Source of the DNA: an uncultured Collinsella sp.
Lineage (GTDB): Bacteria; Actinomycetota; Coriobacteriia; Coriobacteriales; Coriobacteriaceae
DNA length: 16,392 nt
Direction of reading: 5' to 3'
Assembly (NCBI GenBank): GCA_938023085.1
Contig: CALHDP010000131.1
Span: forward strand, 1 to 16,392
Shown here: positions 12,743-16,392 of the stretch, one piece after another
How positions within the stretch are numbered: position 1 is the first letter of the stretch
Layout: each line of letters opens with the position of its first letter
Translations under genes and position numbers: made by a program
The notes under the pieces: model-generated
Databases searched by the model: none
Told to the model about the DNA's origin: nothing
Seen by the model: the letters and a program-made list of their open reading frames with translations, nothing else

Positions 12743-14895
12743 TACGACCCACCGCCCAGAGCGCCAACCAGCGTGGCGACATCGACGGTGAGCGGGATGG
12801 AGCCACCGCCGGGCAGAGGAATCTCCGCAAGTGTGAACACCGTACCGCTAATGGTGCGTTCGACTTGATATTCCAACGCCTCGCAAAGCGCCTTGGGATC
12901 GGTCACGCCCAACGGAATACTTCGCAGTTTGTCTTGCGTTTGAGAGAGACCCGCAATGTCAGACCCCGGACTCTTAATGACGTTGGCGGAATCGGTCAGC
13001 ACCGGCTTTCGCAGGCGCAAGTCGCACGGTTCCAAACCTAGCGCCGCCACGGACGCCGAAACGGTATCGCCGAGCCACGATGCAATGGAGCCCAACGCAC
13101 CGCCGCCCCCTCCTAGGTCTTTAATCATCTCGTCCATAAGTTCGTCGGCCGAACCTTGGATGTCTCCGTATCCCACGAGTAGCCGTCCCCAAACATCCAT
13201 GACGCCGTCGAGCACGCCGGCAACGCCGCCCGAGCGTTCCTTCAATGTCGAGAAAAATCGCGAAAGCACGTTGTTTTGCGCCGTCGCCTCATCGGGGGCC
13301 AGCACCGCGGCAGAGATAGCACCGCGATCGCCAAGCCTGACTGCCGCGTTAAACGAGGAGTTAAGTTGATCGGGGCTGGTAATGTCACCCGAAACTGCAA
13401 AGGCGACCACGCCGTTACGGCCAGGTGGGGCGATACGCGGGCGCTCGCCGGAAAGCGCTTTAATGGCCTGGTCAAACGCATTGCCCGCACGGTCGGCCTC
13501 ATCCTCGGTCTGACGCTCAAGTTCGAGTTCTTTGTTGCGGCATTCGACGTAGTCTTCCAGAGCCTCTTTGAATCGATCAAAGTGGTACTCAAAGCCGTTT
13601 TCGATAGAAGTCGAAGGAGCCGCAACGGCACCGAGCGACGAAACACCAAAATGGCATCTATTGCATTTGTCCTGCCCGTCATAAGCAGCAACCGAGGCCA
13701 GCCCGCATGGCGCCCCCTTCTTATAGTTGGGGCAACTCGTTCCGTAATGCAGATACGTCTTGCCATCGATGGCACTGGTTGGCCACACCGTATCGGTATA
13801 GAGTTCCGTCGCTCGCACCTCGTCAGTGTTGCGCGGCAACAGCGGGATATAGGAAGCGACTTCATCTCCGTCCTCGGTTACATATGCACGATTGACCTCT
13901 GTACTCGCATAGGTGTAAAACGCCTTGCGCGCCGCCGACTCCGCCTTCGTCTCGACGCTTGAACCATGCGGTTTTTCGTCTGCCAGGCGTTGACGGTAGT
14001 AGGTCTTCGCGCGGTCGAGCGCCACCTGTGGCTCCCACGAAATGCTCGAGGCATAATGCGGGTTCTGCTCACCCGAGAGCTTTGCCAAACTCCTCGCACG
14101 TTCCCACATGCATGAACAGCTACCGACCGAAGCCGGAACCGATCCACCACAATCCGCCAGCCAAGCGCGCTCTTTAGCCTTCGCCGTGTCCTCAGAAGCC
14201 TTCCGCAGCTCCTCGGCCGCACGCTCTAAATCATCTGATGTGTCTTTAATGGTATCGGTCGAGATCTCTGACCCTTTGAGCGCAGCGAAGTCCGACTCGG
14301 ATGTCCTGGGCACGGCAAGCGCCGTACCGGTATAGGTCACGCTATCGGTATCCTGCGCCGACACCGCCTGCGTGGCACGCGCGGCGATCAGATACGGCAG
14401 AGCCGTCTCGATTTTCTGTAAGCCTTCCGATGCGCTTTTGGCAAACTTGTTGCGCGTTTTAATGATCTCAATCCCGGTGTCGACCATATTGCCGGCAACT
14501 GGTTCGGCACCCGGGATGAGGATGGCGACCAGGCCCGTCCCGATCGTGGCAAACCCCGCCAGGCCCAAACTCAAGATGCTCGCATCAACCACCGTGGCAG
14601 CCGTGTGATAGGACGACACTACGTTGGCACCCGCCAGCGCGCCGCTATCGGCCGCCACCTGAGTATCACCGGCACGCGACATGCTCCATATCGCCGCGGT
14701 CGACGAAAACAACAACGTGAGCACCACTAGGATGACCACGGCAGAAGAAAGCGTGGTGTAGGCACCGTCTTCGATAAACAGGTCGATACCGGCGCGGCCC
14801 ATAAAGCCGCCTCGCTTGCGATGGCAGCTCGGACGGCGCGTCAAAACGCATCTAGACCAGAAACGCTTAATCCCATGTAGCAATCCACGAATCAT
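12742..14895 (-). CDS. Large TadG-like pilus assembly protein
   Basis: The 717-residue protein has a short basic leader, then EDGAYTTLSSAVVILVVLTL (hydrophobic, about residues 42-65) and TQVAADSGALAGANVV. The latter is typical of Tad/TadG-like N-terminal domains, which anchor in the membrane with the bulk outside. The extracytoplasmic part includes alanine/lysine/glutamate-rich helical stretches, a cysteine-rich middle (SCPNYKKGAPCG and CNRCH, the latter at 13651-13665), and a glycine-rich run (GGGGGALG). I chose ATG 14895 because GGAGGG lies just upstream; ATG 14802 (31 residues later) is an alternative with GAGG upstream. It overlaps the upstream TadE gene by 29 bases. The exact function in pilus assembly or anchoring is inferred. 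Confidence 0.82.
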   Translation of the reverse strand: MIRGLLHGIKRFWSRCVLTRRPSCHRKRGGFMGRAGIDLFIEDGAYTTLSSAVVILVVLTLLFSSTAAIWSMSRAGDTQVAADSGALAGANVVSSYHTAATVVDASILSLGLAGFATIGTGLVAILIPGAEPVAGNMVDTGIEIIKTRNKFAKSASEGLQKIETALPYLIAARATQAVSAQDTDSVTYTGTALAVPRTSESDFAALKGSEISTDTIKDTSDDLERAAEELRKASEDTAKAKERAWLADCGGSVPASVGSCSCMWERARSLAKLSGEQNPHYASSISWEPQVALDRAKTYYRQRLADEKPHGSSVETKAESAARKAFYTYASTEVNRAYVTEDGDEVASYIPLLPRNTDEVRATELYTDTVWPTSAIDGKTYLHYGTSCPNYKKGAPCGLASVAAYDGQDKCNRCHFGVSSLGAVAAPSTSIENGFEYHFDRFKEALEDYVECRNKELELERQTEDEADRAGNAFDQAIKALSGERPRIAPPGRNGVVAFAVSGDITSPDQLNSSFNAAVRLGDRGAISAAVLAPDEATAQNNVLSRFFSTLKERSGGVAGVLDGVMDVWGRLLVGYGDIQGSADELMDEMIKDLGGGGGALGSIASWLGDTVSASVAALGLEPCDLRLRKPVLTDSANVIKSPGSDIAGLSQTQDKLRSIPLGVTDPKALCEALEYQVERTISGTVFTLAEIPLPGGGSIPLTVDVATLVGALGGGS

Positions 14896-15403
14896 AATCT
14901 CCCTCCAGCCATTCGGGACGTGATTGATACGAGACATCGACCTTGAGCTCAACGTAGCCGCCCTCGGCGGTACCACCCATAGCCTGCGCAAACGCACCGA
15001 TCACAGGCAACGGCTTGACCTTGCCGGAAACGGACACGGCCGAGACGCCACCCGCACCGGCCCGGCCAAGCTCGATATCCCACGACAACGGCCCGCCGGC
15101 ATGAAAGATCGAAACGTTGGGCACTGCGGCAAGCCGGCGGCGGGTGAACTCCTTAAGATCGTCGTCCTCCGCCGTCGTCGTGGTCATGAGCCGCGCGGTC
15201 TCGGCGGCGGCAGACTCCATGACCGCGCGCGTATAAAGCAGGCACACCGGTTGCAGTGCGAGAAGGATGAGCGTCAGAAACGTCGGCAGCAAAAAAGCGG
15301 CCTCGACCGTAGACTGCGCCCGGTCCTCGCGCGCGATGTCAATACAACGCGATGTCCTTAGCGCCCGCAGCGGCGTCGATAACCGACGTCGAGGCAACGC
15401 CAT
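14867..15403 (-). CDS. tadE: TadE-like pseudopilin
   Basis: The 178-residue protein has the motif EDRAQSTVEAAFLLPTFL followed by a hydrophobic segment (LTLILLALQPVCLLY) and an extracytoplasmic domain (SAAAETARLMTTTT onward), the usual TadE layout. The start is uncertain. ATG 15403 (MALPRRRLSTPLRAL) gives a basic leader but has a poor ribosome site and overlaps the upstream gene by 65 bases; a non-ATG start nearer 15343 would just overlap the upstream stop. The downstream TadG-like gene overlaps its end by 29 bases, implying coupled translation. Confidence 0.82.
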   Translation of the reverse strand: MALPRRRLSTPLRALRTSRCIDIAREDRAQSTVEAAFLLPTFLTLILLALQPVCLLYTRAVMESAAAETARLMTTTTAEDDDLKEFTRRRLAAVPNVSIFHAGGPLSWDIELGRAGAGGVSAVSVSGKVKPLPVIGAFAQAMGGTAEGGYVELKVDVSYQSRPEWLEGDYDSWIATWD

Positions 15404-15557
15404 GGGATGCCGCCCGCTCAACCAGCGCCGCCAAGCGCCCATCGGTGCCAGCACGCCAAAGTCCCGCGATCGCCAGCACGATCGATAACAGCGCCACCGT
15501 GACGATGGCGTATTCCACAGTCGCTTGGGCAACCTCTTCACGCAGAACGCCATGCAT
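15339..15557 (-). CDS. Small Flp-like pseudopilin, 72 aa
   Basis: The product begins MHGVLREEVAQATVEYAIVT, with a prepilin-like A-Q-A-T-V-E-Y and one hydrophobic helix (AIVTVALLSIVLAIAGLW), then a soluble tail of about 38 residues, longer than in Flp. It looks like a second Flp-type subunit, possibly a minor pilin. GGAGGG lies 8 bases before the ATG, one base after the stop of the preceding gene. I do not recognise a named family beyond the Flp/TadE group. Confidence 0.78.
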   Translation of the reverse strand: MHGVLREEVAQATVEYAIVTVALLSIVLAIAGLWRAGTDGRLAALVERAASHGVASTSVIDAAAGAKDIALY

Positions 15558-15558
15558 T

Positions 15559-16122
15559 TCACGATCCCTCCTTTGAGCTTATTGTTTGCGGGACCAGGCG
15601 CACGGCGCGCAGACGACACGAAGCATCGCCAGTATCCGCGGCAACCGTCACCATATCGACCCAGCCGCGCCCATCGCGCACGATGGCGCCCCATACGTTG
15701 CCCTTAATATCGAGATAGCCGCTCAGGGCGAGCTGGGCCGTTGGCACCTCACGGTAGGCGCGTAACATATCCGCCGCTGCCTCGGTCATCGGTCGGTCCT
15801 CGGACCATGCAAGCCGGACCGCAATCGCGTTGTCCTCAGGCGAATCCGTCGCAGTGCCAGACCGCTTGTCGAGCGTCCGCAGAAAGGTTTGCGCCGTGAC
15901 AGCGACATCCGAATCGTCCGCATCTCGCATCTCATCTTTTTGAGACGCCACCGCCGAATCTGAGCCCGAATCGAAGGCGGCCCCAGGACGCTGCTGCCGC
16001 GCGGCGTTAAGCCCCCAAAGCACCGCCGCTATCGCCACGGTCAGGCAAGCAAACACCAGCAGCACCCCGATGGGGCGCTCGCCCTCTACAAGCTGTTGAT
16101 GCCCTCGCTGATAGCGTTCCAT
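15559..16122 (-). CDS. Membrane-anchored protein of the Tad operon, unknown
   Basis: I do not recognise this 187-residue protein. It has one N-terminal hydrophobic segment (IGVLLVFACLTVAIAAVLW, about residues 18-36), a polar low-complexity linker rich in S, D and Q, and a C-terminal domain of about 100 residues (AQTFLRTLDKR to the end). The topology is probably N-in with the domain outside. The start is uncertain: ATG 16122 overlaps the Flp gene by 37 bases with a weak ribosome site, and GTG 16065, preceded by GAGGGCGAG, is an alternative. Its place between flp and the second pseudopilin suggests an accessory role in pilus assembly. Confidence 0.72.
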   Translation of the reverse strand: MERYQRGHQQLVEGERPIGVLLVFACLTVAIAAVLWGLNAARQQRPGAAFDSGSDSAVASQKDEMRDADDSDVAVTAQTFLRTLDKRSGTATDSPEDNAIAVRLAWSEDRPMTEAAADMLRAYREVPTAQLALSGYLDIKGNVWGAIVRDGRGWVDMVTVAADTGDASCRLRAVRLVPQTISSKEGS

Positions 16123-16319
16123 AGATCTTGGACCTTGCCTTTAAATGCAACGATGGCAATAATCGCGATCACCACAAGCACACCCACCAAAATGGCGTAC
16201 TCGGTGGTACCCTGCGCGATCTCCTCCTGCAACAGCTCCTTGGCATGCTGGCGAGCGCGAATCGCCCGGCAAAAAGCCCGGTTCCAAGCCTTGTCAGCAA
16301 CTTCGACCATCGTGTTCAT
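16086..16319 (-). CDS. flp: Flp-type major pilin
   Basis: The 77-residue prepilin has a long leader (about 35 residues, MNTMVEVADKAWNRAF), then EEIAQGTTEYAILVGVLVV and a hydrophobic helix (AIIAIVAF), ending QDLWNAISEGINSL. This matches Flp/Fap pilins of type IVb tight-adherence systems, which are cut by a TadV/CpaA-type peptidase and polymerised into surface pili. Alignment of Glu at +5 places cleavage between A and Q rather than after the usual G. GGGAGG lies 6 bases before ATG 16319, 10 bases after the TadC stop. Confidence 0.92.
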   Translation of the reverse strand: MNTMVEVADKAWNRAFCRAIRARQHAKELLQEEIAQGTTEYAILVGVLVVIAIIAIVAFKGKVQDLWNAISEGINSL

Positions 16320-16329
16320 GTATTCCTCC

Positions 16330-16392
16330 CTACATCATCCCGCCTGCTCCCAGCAGCGGGCCCAATATGGACAGAAGCAACGCCGGCAAGAT
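16330..16392 (-). CDS. C-terminal end of TadC-like protein (partial)
   Basis: Only the last 20 codons are in the window: ILPALLLSILGPLLGAGGMM and a TAG stop. The I-L-P-A-L-x-x-x-I-L-G-P pattern is the usual C-terminal membrane segment of TadC/GspF-type inner-membrane platform proteins, which normally precede the flp pilin or lie near it. The rest of the gene and probably TadA/TadB lie beyond the right edge. The short length limits confidence. Confidence 0.65.
   Translation of the reverse strand: MLPALLLSILGPLLGAGGMM

Overview
The window reads as chromosomal DNA from a high-GC Gram-positive gut actinobacterium of the Coriobacteriia, most likely Collinsella or a close relative. This is inferred from GC-rich codon use, GGAGG-type ribosome sites, the rsmI-metG-rsmA-tatD neighbourhood and a coriobacterial-style Tad pilus operon; no database search was possible. 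Nearly every gene lies on the minus strand. The one recognised plus-strand gene is a 57-residue membrane protein.

Left part (1-5000): an outward MerR-type promoter at the edge; an unrecognised 125-residue protein whose promoter carries a LexA/SOS-box-like site; serS with a UUCG-loop terminator; a palindrome-rich divergent region; the small membrane protein; a strong terminator nested in an imperfect inverted repeat; then proC, rlmH and an SPFH/stomatin protein, probably transcribed in the order SPFH-rlmH-proC. An AT-rich 219-bp element with 30-bp terminal inverted repeats follows.

Middle part (5000-11200): tRNA-Leu(CAG) sits just downstream of tatD, with its own promoter inside the end of tatD. 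rsmA (ksgA) overlaps tatD; metG has its own terminator; rsmI follows a GH5-type glycosidase homologue that lacks the expected acid/base glutamate. Next is a compact puzzle: tRNA-Phe(GAA) with an acceptor-stem mismatch, a 63-bp duplication of its 3' end plus terminator, and a 123-bp segment in between made of hairpins, two of them with GNRA loops on the minus strand.

Right part (11300-16392): a small toxin-antitoxin-like pair with an operator-like palindrome, then the 3' half of a Tad/Flp pilus operon. In transcription order this is the end of TadC, Flp pilin, an unrecognised membrane-anchored protein, a second Flp-like small protein, TadE, a large TadG-like protein, another TadE-like protein and a DUF192 protein. 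Most of these reading frames overlap or nearly touch. Four of the products share an A-Q-x-T-x-E prepilin-like motif before the hydrophobic segment.

The strongest candidates for something new are the GH5-type protein with a rebuilt active site, the hairpin segment trapped between duplicated tRNA-Phe 3' ends, the SOS-box-controlled unknown gene, and the unfamiliar members of the Tad operon.
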